A stretch of DNA of 64,000 nt from Paramagnetospirillum kuznetsovii (GTDB lineage Bacteria; Pseudomonadota; Alphaproteobacteria; Rhodospirillales; Magnetospirillaceae), in NCBI RefSeq assembly GCF_003284725.1, contig NZ_PGTO01000016.1, positions 21,251 to 85,250 of the forward strand. Direction: 5' to 3'. The translations under genes were made by a program, and so were the position numbers. The notes under the pieces were generated by a model. That model did not search any database, had not been told where the DNA came from, and worked only from the letters and a program-made list of their open reading frames with translations. Shown in pieces: positions 26,229 to 35,504 of the stretch. Position 1 is the first letter of the stretch. Every line of letters begins with the position of its first letter.

Positions 26229-28270
26229 GCCGCCTTGGTCCGCCACCAATGCCAGGCGGCAAATGCCGCCGCCAGGGCGAATCCCAACTCGTCGGTCCAG
26301 GGGATTGCCGCCACCAGAAGGAAGGCCGCCGTCACGGCGATGGCGCGCTCCCATAGGGCAAGACGCTCCCGCAGGAATCCGATGGTGGCGGCGCCCCACA
26401 GCCCGATGGCGACCAGCGCCTTGACCACCATATAGGCGGTGTCGCCAAGGCTGCCGGTGACCATCATCAGCGAGGGGTCGTAGACGGCCATGAACGGCAC
26501 CACGAAGCCTGCCATGGCGACTCGCACCGCCCACCAGCCGGTGGTGAAGAACTGGGCGCGGGCGATGGAGGCGGCGGCGAAGGCGGCAAGGCCGACCGGC
26601 GGCGTCAGATCGGCCAGGATGCCGAAATAGAACACATACATATGCGACACCACCAGCGGCACGCCCATCTTCAACAGCATGGGGGCCACCAGCGACGAGG
26701 TGATGATATAGGTGGGGATGGTGGGAATGCCCATCCCCAGGATCAGCGAGGCGATCATGGTCAAGATCAAGGTCAGGAACAGCGAGCCGCCCGACAGGCT
26801 GACCAGCCCCTGGGTGAAGCTTCCGGCGATGCCGGTCAGCGTCATGGTGCCGATGATGGTGCCGACCAGGGCGCAGGCGACGCCCACCGGAACGGCGCTG
26901 CGGGCACCTTCCACCAGCCCGCGCACGGTCATTCCCACCGTCTCGCGGCCGCCCTTGACGAAGAAGTTGACGGCGACCAGCAGGGCGACGGTGAGCACCA
27001 CCGCGTTGATGCCCTGCTTGAAGAACATGGAACAGGCAACGCCCAGTACGCCCCAGAAGATGAAGCGACCGGCCATGCCGCCGATATTGGCCGCCACCGA
27101 GCTGCCCAGGATGACGATGGCGGTCAGCGCCAAGCCGACGGTGCCCGAATACATGGGCGTGAACCCGGCCAGCAGCAGATAGACCAGCGCCGCCATGGGC
27201 ACCACCAGATACCACTGGCGCTTCAGGGCGGCCGTCGCGCTGGGGCATTGGTCCTTGGGAATGCCGTGCAGTCCGGCGATGCCCGCTTCCAGATGGACCA
27301 TCCAGATGGCCGATGCATAGTAGAGCAGGGCAGGGATGGCGGCGGCCTTGCAGACCTCGGCATAGGAGATGTTCAGAGTCTCGGCCATGATGAAGGCGAC
27401 GGCGCCCATGACCGGCGGCATGATCTGGCCGCCCATGCTGGCGGTGGCCTCCACCGCGCCCGCGAATTCGGCGCGATAGCCGAAACGCTTCATCAATGGA
27501 ATGGTCAATTGGCCGGTGGTCACCACATTGGCGATGCCCGATCCGTTGATGGTGCCCATCAGGCCCGAGGTGATCACCGCCACCTTGGCGGGGCCGCCCT
27601 TGGTATGGCCGACGGTGCCCAGCGCCACGTCGGTGAAGAGCCGGATCATACCCGCCTGTTCCAGGAAGCTGCCGAACAGGATGAACAGGAAGATATAGGT
27701 GGCCGAGACATAGCACGGGATGCCGTAAATGCCCTCGGTCCCCAGGAAGTACTGGTTGATGATCTGATCGAAGCCGAAGCCCCGGTGGTTCAGCGGGGCG
27801 GGCAGGTATTGCCCCAGCATGGCATAGAGCACGAAGCCGCCGCACAGCAGCGGCAGGGCAAGGCCCATCAGGCGCCGCGCCGCCTCGAAGACCAGGGCGA
27901 TGACGACGGCGCCGACCACCAGATCGGCGGTCGAGGGATCGCCCGAGCGCTGAACCAGATCGCCCTCGAACATCAGGTGATAGAGCGAAGTGGCGGCCGC
28001 CGTGGCGCCCAGCAGCCAGCTCCAGGCTGCCTTCAACGGCTGGTCGCGTTCCTTGGCGGCATAAAGCGCGAAGACCATCAGAACCAGGAAGCCCACATGG
28101 ATGGAGCGCACCGGCAGGCTCGACAGCGGCGCATAGGCCGCCGTGATGATCTGGAAGGTGGAGAAGACGATGGCGATCCAGAACATGGCCCGGCTTTCCA
28201 CGCCGTGCCCAAAGACTTCGCCCTTGGTGTCGATCTCAGCCGCATCGATGACGTCGTCGGTGCTGTTCAC
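26225..28270 (-). CDS. TRAP transporter fused permease (4TM + 12TM), TAXI family
   Basis: A 681-residue integral membrane protein. The first ~200 residues hold a DctQ-like small-subunit region, the rest the DctM-like large subunit with repeated Gly-rich segments (GTVGHTKGGPAKVAVITSGLMGTINGSG, MGGQIMPPVMGAVAFIMAE, GMGIPTIPTYI). Such fused permeases work with TAXI-type binding proteins and use the ion gradient to import organic acids such as glutamate or other dicarboxylates. The binding protein lies 30 bases upstream and DUF1850 is co-translated downstream. Confidence 0.9.
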   Translation of the reverse strand: MNSTDDVIDAAEIDTKGEVFGHGVESRAMFWIAIVFSTFQIITAAYAPLSSLPVRSIHVGFLVLMVFALYAAKERDQPLKAAWSWLLGATAAATSLYHLMFEGDLVQRSGDPSTADLVVGAVVIALVFEAARRLMGLALPLLCGGFVLYAMLGQYLPAPLNHRGFGFDQIINQYFLGTEGIYGIPCYVSATYIFLFILFGSFLEQAGMIRLFTDVALGTVGHTKGGPAKVAVITSGLMGTINGSGIANVVTTGQLTIPLMKRFGYRAEFAGAVEATASMGGQIMPPVMGAVAFIMAETLNISYAEVCKAAAIPALLYYASAIWMVHLEAGIAGLHGIPKDQCPSATAALKRQWYLVVPMAALVYLLLAGFTPMYSGTVGLALTAIVILGSSVAANIGGMAGRFIFWGVLGVACSMFFKQGINAVVLTVALLVAVNFFVKGGRETVGMTVRGLVEGARSAVPVGVACALVGTIIGTMTLTGIAGSFTQGLVSLSGGSLFLTLILTMIASLILGMGIPTIPTYIITSSLVAPMLLKMGVPLVVSHMYVFYFGILADLTPPVGLAAFAAASIARAQFFTTGWWAVRVAMAGFVVPFMAVYDPSLMMVTGSLGDTAYMVVKALVAIGLWGAATIGFLRERLALWERAIAVTAAFLLVAAIPWTDELGFALAAAFAAWHWWRTKAA

Positions 28271-28300
28271 GTCGCCCTCTCCCCCTGTCCGCTGCTTGGC

Positions 28301-29236
28301 CTACTTCAACAGTCCCGCCTCGCGGTAGTACTTTGCCGCGCCCGGATGGAGCGGAATGGGCGACTTGGCGGCCTGATCGGGTATGATTTCGCGGGCCGCC
28401 GCATGGGCCGACTGCAATTCCGCCATGTTGGCGAACATGGATTTGGTCATGGCATAGACCACGGCGTCAGGAACGCCCTCGTGGGTGACCAGGAAATTGC
28501 GCACGGCGGCGGTGGGCACGTCGGCGGTCTGGCCGCGATAGGTATTGGCGGGAACCACCGAGGCGATATAGGCGGGATCGCCCGTCTTGGCGATGGTGTC
28601 GGCGGGGATGGGAACGATGACGATGTCCTCGCCGCTGGCGAGGTCGCGCAGCGAGGAAACGCCGAGACCGGCCGATTGCAAGGTGGCGTCCAACTGCTTG
28701 TTCTTCAACAGTTCCACCGATTCGCCGAAGGGCAGGTACTGCACCTTCATGTCGGCATAGCTCATGCCGGCCGCCTTGAAGATGGCGCGTGCGTTCAGTT
28801 CGGTCCCCGATTTCGGGGCGCCGACCGACACCCGCTTGCCCTTGAGATCGGCCAGGGTCTTGATGCCGGAATCGGCGGTGGCGACGATTTGGATGTAATT
28901 GGGATAGATGGCCGCCATGGTCCGCAGCTTCTTCAGCGGTGTCTTGTAGCCCGCTTCCTCGACGCCCTCCCAGGCCTGGGTCAGGGAATCGCCCAAGGTG
29001 AAGGCCAGTTCACCACGACCGGCTTGAAGCAGGTTGAGATTCTCCACCGAGGCCTTGGTGGCTTGGACCGTGACGCGGGCATCGGGAATGGCCTTGCCGT
29101 AGATGGACGACAGGGCATTGCCCATGGGGTAGTAGACGCCGCTGGTACCGCCGGTCAGGATGTTGACGAACTGCTCGGCTTTGGCGGGCAGTACGACGGA
29201 GACGGCGAGAATCGCCGCGAGTGCGAACCTGTTCAT
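28301..29236 (-). CDS. TAXI-family TRAP transporter solute-binding protein
   Basis: A 311-residue periplasmic protein with a Sec signal peptide (NRFALAAILAVSVVLPAKA) and the TAXI signature NILTGGTSGVYYPMGNALS. Lobe-2 motifs include KGKRVSVGAPKSGTELNARAI. The ATG at 29236 follows GGGAGGATAC; an upstream start at 29248 would only extend the signal region. It delivers solute to the fused permease. The promoter must lie in or beyond the 42 bases separating it from the divergent ChaN-like gene. Confidence 0.9.
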   Translation of the reverse strand: MNRFALAAILAVSVVLPAKAEQFVNILTGGTSGVYYPMGNALSSIYGKAIPDARVTVQATKASVENLNLLQAGRGELAFTLGDSLTQAWEGVEEAGYKTPLKKLRTMAAIYPNYIQIVATADSGIKTLADLKGKRVSVGAPKSGTELNARAIFKAAGMSYADMKVQYLPFGESVELLKNKQLDATLQSAGLGVSSLRDLASGEDIVIVPIPADTIAKTGDPAYIASVVPANTYRGQTADVPTAAVRNFLVTHEGVPDAVVYAMTKSMFANMAELQSAHAAAREIIPDQAAKSPIPLHPGAAKYYREAGLLK

Positions 29237-29278
29237 GTATCCTCCCAAGGATAGTGTCCTTCTTTAGAAGGGTTTGGT

Positions 29279-30271
29279 ATGACCATAACGCAAGCCCATC
29301 CGATTGACCAGCCGACGCGAACGCTTGTTCGATTCATCGCGTCGGCTCTGTTGTGCCTGTTTCCCCTTGCCCTCGCGGCGGCGGAGCCTCCGCCCGCTCC
29401 CGGTCTGACAAGCGCGTCGCCCCTGGCGGGACGAATCTGGCTGCCCAAGGAACGTCGCATGGTCAGCGCCGAGGAACTGGCCGCCAAGGCGTTGTCGGCG
29501 GGAATCGTGGCCTTGGGGGAAAGCCACGACAATCCCGACCACCATGCCCTTCAGGCCTGGGTGGTCCGCCGCCTCGTCGCCGCCGGACGGCGCCCCGTCG
29601 CCGCCTTCGAAATGGTCGATACCGACCGGCAGGGTGATCTGGACGCCAATTCCGGAGACTTGGCGGTGCTGGGTACAGCCCTGGATTGGGAAAAGCGCGG
29701 CTGGCCCGACTGGTCGCTCTATCGGCCCATCGCCGAGGCGATCCTGGGCGGTGGTGGCGGTCTGGTGGCGGCTAATCTGCCGCTGGCGACCACCCGCGAC
29801 ATCGCCAAGGGCAAGGACAGTGCCGACACCAGGGCGCGCTACGGCCTCGACGAGGCTCCCTCCGCCGCCGTCCAGGCGGCCATGGCCAAGGAGATTCGCG
29901 ACGGCCATTGCAACCTGCTGCCCGAGGATTCCGTGGCCCCCATGGTCAGGGTGCAGCGGGCCCGCGACGCCGCCCTGGCAGAGGCGGTCGCCATGCAGGC
30001 CACAAGGCCCGAGGTGGGGCCGGTGGTGCTGATCGCGGGGTCCGGCCATGTTCGGTCCGATCGGGGGGCTCCGGCGCGGCTGCGCGACATGGTTCCCAGT
30101 ATTCGGATTCTGGCGGTGGCGTTCCTGGAGGTGGACGACACGGAGACCGACGCGGCGGCGGCGTCCCGCTTCGACGGACAAGCCGCGCCGTTCGACGCGG
30201 TCTGGTTCACCGGCAAGGCCGCGCGCGAGGAGCCTTGCGCCCAGATGGAAAAGCATCTGCGAAAGAAATGA
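29279..30271 (+). CDS. ChaN-family protein (haem-binding / Tiki-like fold)
   Basis: A 330-residue secreted or anchored protein: N-terminal hydrophobic segment (FIASALLCLFPLALAAA) without a lipobox, then ALGESHDNPDHHALQAWVVRRL, the hallmark ChaN motif with the His residues, AAFEMVDTDRQ, and VVLIAGSGHVRSDRGAP. ChaN proteins have been linked to haem/iron binding and belong to the EreA/Tiki superfamily. It lies alone between the two TRAP loci, so no functional link is implied. Confidence 0.75.
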   Translation: MTITQAHPIDQPTRTLVRFIASALLCLFPLALAAAEPPPAPGLTSASPLAGRIWLPKERRMVSAEELAAKALSAGIVALGESHDNPDHHALQAWVVRRLVAAGRRPVAAFEMVDTDRQGDLDANSGDLAVLGTALDWEKRGWPDWSLYRPIAEAILGGGGGLVAANLPLATTRDIAKGKDSADTRARYGLDEAPSAAVQAAMAKEIRDGHCNLLPEDSVAPMVRVQRARDAALAEAVAMQATRPEVGPVVLIAGSGHVRSDRGAPARLRDMVPSIRILAVAFLEVDDTETDAAAASRFDGQAAPFDAVWFTGKAAREEPCAQMEKHLRKK

Positions 30272-30291
30272 CCCCCGGCCGAAGCCGGGGG
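30272..30291. terminator. Shared hairpin between convergent genes
   Basis: A perfect 8-bp stem (CCCCCGGC / GCCGGGGG, loop CGAA) fills the gap between the ends of the ChaN-like gene and dctM. It lacks a T-run, so it may act as a bidirectional attenuator or mRNA 3'-end stabiliser. Confidence 0.5.
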
Positions 30292-30298
30292 GCAAGCG

Positions 30299-31582
30299 CT
30301 ACATCACGCCCAGGGTCTTGGGCAGCCAGATGGAGATGATGGGGATATAGGTGATCATCAACAAGAAGCCCAGCATGGCCAGCAGCCATGGCCAGACCGC
30401 CATGGTCAATTCCGTGATGCCCATCTTGGTGATGCCGGACGCCACATAGAGATTAAGGCCGACCGGCGGGTGGCACATGCCCACTTCCATGTTGACCACG
30501 ATCAGGATGCCGAAATGCACCGGGTCGATCCCCAGCTTCATGGCCACCGGGAACAGGATGGGGGCCATGATCAGGACGATGGAGCTGGGCTCCATGAAAT
30601 TGCCCGCCATCAACAGCAGCACATTGACCACCAGCAGGAAGGCGACGATTCCGAGATCCTTGCCGACGATCCAATCGGCGATGGCGTGGGGAATGTTCTC
30701 GTTGGCCAGCACGAAGGAAAACAGCACGGCGTTGGTGATGATGTAGAGCAGCATGGCCGACATGGAGGCCGAGGACAGCAAAATCTTGGGCACGCCCTTC
30801 AGCGGCATGTCCTTGTAGACGAAGACCGCGATGAAGAAGGCGTAGACCGCGCTCATGGCGGCGGCTTCGGTGGGGGTGAAGATGCCGCTATAGATGCCGC
30901 CGATGACGATGATGATCAGCGCCAGTCCCCAGATGGCCTCGCGGAAGGTGCGGATGCGCTCCGTCCAACTGGCGGGCTTCAGACGTGGATAGTCATTGCG
31001 CCAGGCAAGGTACCAGGTCACGGCGCCGAGCACGGTGGCCAGCATCAGGCCGGGAATGATTCCGGCGATGAACAGGGCGCCCACCGAGGTGTTGGTGGCC
31101 ACCGCATACATGACCATCACCAGCGAGGGTGGGATCAGGATACCCAGGGCGCCCGAGGTGGTGATGACTCCGGCGCCGAACCGGTTGGGGAAGCCCTGGC
31201 GGACCATGGCGGGCAGGATGATGGAGCCGATGGCCACCACCGTCGCCGGACTCGATCCCGAGACGGCGGCGAACAGGGCGCAGGCCATGACGCCCGCCAA
31301 GCCAAGGCCGCCGTGCCAATGTCCCACCATGGCGGAGGCGAAATTGATCATACGCCGCGCCACGCCGCCATGGGTCAGGAAGTTGCCGGCCAGGATGAAG
31401 AACGGGATCGCCATGATCTCGAACTTCTCGATGCCGGTGAACAGCTTCAAGGCCACGGATTCGATGGGAACCTGGGTCATGGTGAACAAGAAGGTCAGCA
31501 CCGTCAGGCCCAGCGAGATGGAAATGGGCATGCCGGTCAGCATCAGCACCGTCAGCAAGCCGAAGATGATGGCGGCGTTCAT
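30299..31582 (-). CDS. dctM: C4-dicarboxylate TRAP transporter large permease DctM
   Basis: A 427-residue, ~12-TM permease of the DctM family: GIEKFEIMAIPFFILAGNFLTHGGVARR, SGSSPATVVAIGSIILPAM and GMCHPPVGLNLYVA are family motifs. It drives Na+- or H+-coupled import of C4-dicarboxylates such as succinate, malate or fumarate. Start ATG overlaps the dctQ stop by 4 bases. Confidence 0.92.
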   Translation of the reverse strand: MNAAIIFGLLTVLMLTGMPISISLGLTVLTFLFTMTQVPIESVALKLFTGIEKFEIMAIPFFILAGNFLTHGGVARRMINFASAMVGHWHGGLGLAGVMACALFAAVSGSSPATVVAIGSIILPAMVRQGFPNRFGAGVITTSGALGILIPPSLVMVMYAVATNTSVGALFIAGIIPGLMLATVLGAVTWYLAWRNDYPRLKPASWTERIRTFREAIWGLALIIIVIGGIYSGIFTPTEAAAMSAVYAFFIAVFVYKDMPLKGVPKILLSSASMSAMLLYIITNAVLFSFVLANENIPHAIADWIVGKDLGIVAFLLVVNVLLLMAGNFMEPSSIVLIMAPILFPVAMKLGIDPVHFGILIVVNMEVGMCHPPVGLNLYVASGITKMGITELTMAVWPWLLAMLGFLLMITYIPIISIWLPKTLGVM

Positions 31583-32355
31583 TTGCAGTCCTCCCCGGAT
31601 TTGGCGGAGGCGTCGCCGCCTTCCATGGGGCGGCGGCTCTTACCCGCCCTGGCGCCGTCACCCTCTCCCAGCGATGGATCGCCGCCCTCGTCGGTCAAGC
31701 CTCTGGGGTGCAGGTTGTCGGCCATCTCGAACCAGTTGATATCCTGGGCGGCGCGCTGGGGATCGTCGTGATCCTCCTCCAGCCCCTCCACATGACCGTG
31801 GTCATGGTGGGGCAACTCGCCGGTGCGCACGAAGGCGACGCAGACCTGGAGAAAGCGAAAGCACATCAGGGCGGAACCCAGCGGAATGGCGGAATAGACG
31901 ATCCAGGTGGGGGCTTCCATGTCCGGCGTGATGGGGCCTTCATACAGATCACCGATGGGCAGCCCAAAGGCTTTGACGAAGGCGTAATGGGCGCCGTTTT
32001 CCCACACGAAGGATCCGCCCATGGTGGCGACGATTCCGGTAAAGAGCGCCCCAGCCAGCAGGCCGAAGACGATGAACTTGAATCGCCAGGGAGTGGACAG
32101 CCGGTTGATGACCACGTCGACGCCCACATGGATGCCGGTGCGCACGCCGTAGGCGGCGCCGAATTTGGCCATCCATACGAACATGATGATGCACAGTTCC
32201 TGCGCCCAGGAAAAATCCCAGTGTCCGACCAAGGGGTAAAGGAGGGATGTGCCCGCGGCGTAGCGTTGCAGGACGGCCACGAAGATGATGGCCGTCGCCG
32301 TCGCCATGAGGAAGGCGATCAACCATTCCTCGAGGTGATCGAGAACTTTCAGCAC
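31579..32355 (-). CDS. dctQ: C4-dicarboxylate TRAP transporter small permease DctQ
   Basis: A 258-residue small permease with four TM segments (AFLMATATAIIFVAVLQRY; ELCIIMFVWMAKFGAAYGVRTG; FKFIVFGLLAGALFTGIVATMG; WIVYSAIPLGSALMCFRFLQV). It is longer than usual because of a ~55-residue hydrophilic, Asp/Glu/Gly/His-rich C-terminal tail. It pairs with DctM. A hairpin separates it from dctP. Confidence 0.88.
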   Translation of the reverse strand: MLKVLDHLEEWLIAFLMATATAIIFVAVLQRYAAGTSLLYPLVGHWDFSWAQELCIIMFVWMAKFGAAYGVRTGIHVGVDVVINRLSTPWRFKFIVFGLLAGALFTGIVATMGGSFVWENGAHYAFVKAFGLPIGDLYEGPITPDMEAPTWIVYSAIPLGSALMCFRFLQVCVAFVRTGELPHHDHGHVEGLEEDHDDPQRAAQDINWFEMADNLHPRGLTDEGGDPSLGEGDGARAGKSRRPMEGGDASAKSGEDCK

Positions 32356-32395
32356 GGGCCCCTCCCAAGGCGAGTGGACTGAACATGACCGGCGG

Positions 32396-32419
32396 GAAGC
32401 GGCCCTTTCGGGCCGCTTC
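32396..32419 (-). terminator. GNRA-loop hairpin between dctP and dctQ
   Basis: A perfect 10-bp stem (GAAGCGGCCC / GGGCCGCTTC) closed on the transcribed strand by a GAAA tetraloop, 7 bases past the dctP stop. No T-run follows. Such intercistronic hairpins can protect the upstream message or cause partial termination, giving more binding protein than permease. Confidence 0.6.
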
Positions 32420-32425
32420 TTCTCG

Positions 32426-33439
32426 TCAGTTCTTGAAGCCCAGCTTGGCGGCTTCCTTGTAGAAGGCGTCGATCAGCTCCTTGCCGACCCGCTTTTCCAT
32501 GTCGGCATGGACCGGCAGCATGGCCTTGCGCCACGCCGCCGCCTCGTCGGCGGTCAGGGTGTAGAACTCGGTCTTGCCAGAGGCCTGCATGGCCTTCAAG
32601 GCGTCGTCGTTCTCGGTCTGGGCGATGGCGTTGGCGAAGCGGGAGGCTTCGTTCATGGCCCCTTCCAGGGTGGCGCGGATATCCGACGGCAATCCTTCCC
32701 AGAACTTCTTGTTCACGATCACCGCATAGCCGAGATAGCCATGGTTGGAGATGGTGGCGTATTTCTGCACTTCGTGCATCTTCTGGGTGAACATGTTCGA
32801 CGGCGGGTTCTCGGTGCCGTCGACCACGCCGGTCTGCAGGGCCTGATAGACCTCGGAGAAGGCCATCACCTGCGGCAGGGCGCCCAGCGAACGCATTTCG
32901 GCATCCAGAACCTTGGAGGACTGGATGCGCATCTTGACGCCCTTGAAGTCGTCGGGCTTCTTCAGCGGCTTGTTGGCGCTCATGATCTTGAAGCCGTTGT
33001 CCCAATAGGCCAGGCCGATGATGCCCTTGCCTTCCAGCTTTTTCAGCAGGCTAAGGCCCAGCGGGCCTTCGGTGACGGCGCGCAGCACGTCCTTGGACGG
33101 GAAGATATAGGGCAGGTCGAAGACCTCGAATTCCTTGACGCCCAGCGGGCCGAACTTGGCCAGGGACGGGGCCAGCATCTGGACGGCGCCCAGTTGCAGG
33201 GCCTCCATCTCTTCCTTGTCCTTGTAAAGCTGGCTATTGGGATAGACCTCGACCTTGACGCGGCCCTTGGTCCGTTCCTCGGCCAATTTCCTGAAGAACT
33301 CGGCGGCCTTGCCCTTGGGGGTGTCGGGGGCCACCACGTGGCTGAACTTGATGACGATGGGCGGGGCCTGCTGTGCCATGGCCGTGCCGCTTAACATGAG
33401 GGCGGCGGTAAGGCAGGCAAGGAAAGTGCTTCGCTTCAT
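32426..33439 (-). CDS. dctP: C4-dicarboxylate TRAP solute-binding protein DctP
   Basis: A 337-residue periplasmic protein with a Sec signal peptide ending near AQQAPP. DctP-family motifs are visible: IKFSHVVAPDTPKGKAAEFF at the N-terminus, KGVKMRIQSSKVLDAEMRSLGA with the conserved Arg that clamps the ligand carboxylate, and VVDGTENPPSNM. It captures C4-dicarboxylates and hands them to DctQM. A GGGAGGAG ribosome site precedes the ATG. The promoter and a palindromic site lie upstream, facing dctS. Confidence 0.93.
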   Translation of the reverse strand: MKRSTFLACLTAALMLSGTAMAQQAPPIVIKFSHVVAPDTPKGKAAEFFRKLAEERTKGRVKVEVYPNSQLYKDKEEMEALQLGAVQMLAPSLAKFGPLGVKEFEVFDLPYIFPSKDVLRAVTEGPLGLSLLKKLEGKGIIGLAYWDNGFKIMSANKPLKKPDDFKGVKMRIQSSKVLDAEMRSLGALPQVMAFSEVYQALQTGVVDGTENPPSNMFTQKMHEVQKYATISNHGYLGYAVIVNKKFWEGLPSDIRATLEGAMNEASRFANAIAQTENDDALKAMQASGKTEFYTLTADEAAAWRKAMLPVHADMEKRVGKELIDAFYKEAAKLGFKN

Positions 33440-33455
33440 TGTGGACTCCTCCCAG

Positions 33456-33483
33456 ATTATCCAGTTTGGCTTATTTTCCCCAA
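33456..33483 (-). promoter_or_regulatory. Candidate dctP promoter
   Basis: On the minus strand, TTGGGG and GATAAT are 16 bases apart (plus-strand CCCCAA at 33478-33483 and ATTATC at 33456-33461). The -10 is close to consensus and lies just ahead of the GGGAGGAG ribosome site and ATG, giving a very short leader. Confidence 0.45.
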
Positions 33484-33487
33484 CTAT

Positions 33488-33502
33488 ATATGATTCTCAT
33501 AT
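33488..33502. promoter_or_regulatory. Palindrome between dctP and dctS, candidate DctR operator
   Basis: ATATGA-TTC-TCATAT is a perfect 6-bp inverted repeat, 5 bases upstream of the predicted -35 of dctP and 47 bases before the dctS start. That placement suits an activator of dctP; DctR, encoded by the divergent operon, is the obvious candidate. Assignment is by position only. Confidence 0.5.
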
Positions 33503-33548
33503 CGTCGCCATTGGGGCTTTTGGCTAGGGGCGCGCAGATGGGATTTCG

Positions 33549-35504
33549 ATGATATCGCTCCAGCCTTTCCGTGGCCGGGACGCCATTCAGATCATGCCGC
33601 TGATCGCCATGGGCCTGGTGGTCATGCTGCTGGGCGTCTTGCTGTGGCTGCTGCATCACAACGAGATGGAGGACGAATACCGCGCCCTGATCCAGGATAT
33701 TCTGTGGGTGGAGCAGAACCTGCACTTCAACCTGGAATCCGATGTGGAGCGTCTGGGGCAATTGGCGGAATTGGCCGGACGGGAAGGGTTCGGCGCCGAT
33801 TCCTTCGGGTTTCAGGCCCGCAGTCTTTTGGGTAACAGCCCGGAACTGGAAAGGATCATTCTGCGTCAGGCCGACGGGGCGGCATTCCGGACGGTGCCGC
33901 CCGGCGACGGCGATCCCGACAAGGGAACCGATCCGGAATGGCGCAATACCTTCACCCTGATCAGGACTTTGGGCCGCGAGGTCTTTGGATCGCCCTATCT
34001 CAACGAGGGGCGTGGCACTTTGTTCGAGGCCCAGGTTCCGGTATTCCGGGGGGGGCAGTTCGTCGGCGCGGTCGTCGGCGTCTTCTCGCTGGATGCGCTG
34101 TTGGCCCACCATGTGCCGTGGTGGTTCGCCCAGACCTATCAGTTGGAGGTCATGGACGGCAACGGCGCCATCCTGGCGGGCAGGTCGAAAGTTCAGGCCG
34201 CCGAGACCGGCCAGTCGCATTCGCTTCGCTTCGAGCCGCCGGGCCAGGGGCTGACCCTGGTCGCCACCGTCCAGCGCAGCGATCCCCATCTGCTGCGCAA
34301 TATCCTGGCGGCGGCCATTCTCGCCCTGGCGCTGTCGGCGGTATGGAGCCTGTGGGCGGTCCGGCGGCATCTGCGGCGACGTCTGGCGGCGGAACAGGCC
34401 CTGCGGGCGGAACATGCCTTCCGCAAGGCCATGGAGGACTCGCTGACCGTGGGCATGCGCGCCCGCGACCTGGCTGGTCGCATCACCTATGTCAATCCCG
34501 CCTTTTGCCGCATGGTGGGGTGGAAGGCCGAGGATTTGGTGGGGCGATTGCCGCCCATGCCCTATTGGGTTCCCGAGGATATCGAGCAGGCTTTCGCGCT
34601 GCATCAGGCGGTGCTGCGGGGCGACGCGCCACCTGACGGCTTCGAGATGGTGTTCCAGCGCGAGAACGGCGAGCGCTTCAACGCCCTGATCTACGAAGCG
34701 CCGCTGATCGACGCCGACGGCAGCCATACCGGCTGGATGGCCTCGGTTCTCGACGTCACCGAACGCAAGCGGGCCGAAGAACTCGGGCGCCAGCATCAGG
34801 AGAAGCTGCAACGGACATCGCGGCTGATCACCATGGGCGAGATGGCCTCGACCTTGGCGCATGAATTGAACCAGCCGCTTTCGGCCATCGCCAGCTATGC
34901 GACCGGCTGCCTCAATCGCCTTGCCGCGGGTGATGCCCAGGTGGATGAACTGACCACGCCGCTGACCAAGTTGGGCGTGCAGGCGCAACGCGCGGGGCAT
35001 ATCATCCGGCGCATCCACGACTTCGTGCGCAAGAGCGACCCCCTGGTGGCGCCGTGCGCCATCAACGACGTGGTCGAAGGCGCCATCGGCTTCCTGGAGG
35101 CCGAGGCGCGCAAGCGCTCCATTCGGGTTGATCTGGCTCTGGACCCGGCCTCTCCCAAGGTCGATGCCGACCGGATCTTGATCGAGCAAGTGGTCCTCAA
35201 CCTCGCCCGCAACGCCATGGAGGCCATGGGGCAGTCCTCCAGGTCCAACCGATTGCTGAGCGTCTCGGTGGAATCGCGCGATGGCATCGCCCATGTGCGC
35301 TTCGCCGATCACGGCCCCGGTATCCCGGTGGACGTGGCGGAAAGCCTGTTCACCCCCTTCTTCACCACCAAGGCCGAAGGCATGGGAATGGGGTTGAATA
35401 TCTGCCGGTCCATCATCGAATCCCATCGCGGACGGCTGTGGTTCGAGCCCAATCCCGATGGCGGTGCGGTCTTTTTGTTCACCTTGCCGGAGAGTTCGTC
35501 ATGA
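33549..35504 (+). CDS. dctS: Sensor histidine kinase DctS (C4-dicarboxylate sensor)
   Basis: A 651-residue membrane kinase. Two TM segments (about 16-36 and 255-275) flank a ~215-residue periplasmic sensor domain; a PAS domain (about 295-410, GRITYVNPAFCRMVGW) and the kinase core follow. The H-box is TLAHELNQPLSAI, the N-box NLARNAMEAM and the G-boxes DHGPGIP and GMGMGLNICR. It resembles Rhodobacter DctS, which senses external dicarboxylates and phosphorylates DctR. The stop overlaps the dctR start by 4 bases. Confidence 0.88.
   Translation: MISLQPFRGRDAIQIMPLIAMGLVVMLLGVLLWLLHHNEMEDEYRALIQDILWVEQNLHFNLESDVERLGQLAELAGREGFGADSFGFQARSLLGNSPELERIILRQADGAAFRTVPPGDGDPDKGTDPEWRNTFTLIRTLGREVFGSPYLNEGRGTLFEAQVPVFRGGQFVGAVVGVFSLDALLAHHVPWWFAQTYQLEVMDGNGAILAGRSKVQAAETGQSHSLRFEPPGQGLTLVATVQRSDPHLLRNILAAAILALALSAVWSLWAVRRHLRRRLAAEQALRAEHAFRKAMEDSLTVGMRARDLAGRITYVNPAFCRMVGWKAEDLVGRLPPMPYWVPEDIEQAFALHQAVLRGDAPPDGFEMVFQRENGERFNALIYEAPLIDADGSHTGWMASVLDVTERKRAEELGRQHQEKLQRTSRLITMGEMASTLAHELNQPLSAIASYATGCLNRLAAGDAQVDELTTPLTKLGVQAQRAGHIIRRIHDFVRKSDPLVAPCAINDVVEGAIGFLEAEARKRSIRVDLALDPASPKVDADRILIEQVVLNLARNAMEAMGQSSRSNRLLSVSVESRDGIAHVRFADHGPGIPVDVAESLFTPFFTTKAEGMGMGLNICRSIIESHRGRLWFEPNPDGGAVFLFTLPESSS

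Noticed and set aside
26642..29254. An 870-residue open frame on the plus strand
   Set aside because: It lies antisense to the TAXI-TRAP permease and binding protein, whose families are certain; its Gly/His/Asp-rich translation is typical of GC-rich antisense shadows.
30470..31771. A 433-residue plus-strand frame
   Set aside because: Antisense to dctM and dctQ; low-complexity Gly/His/Asp composition.
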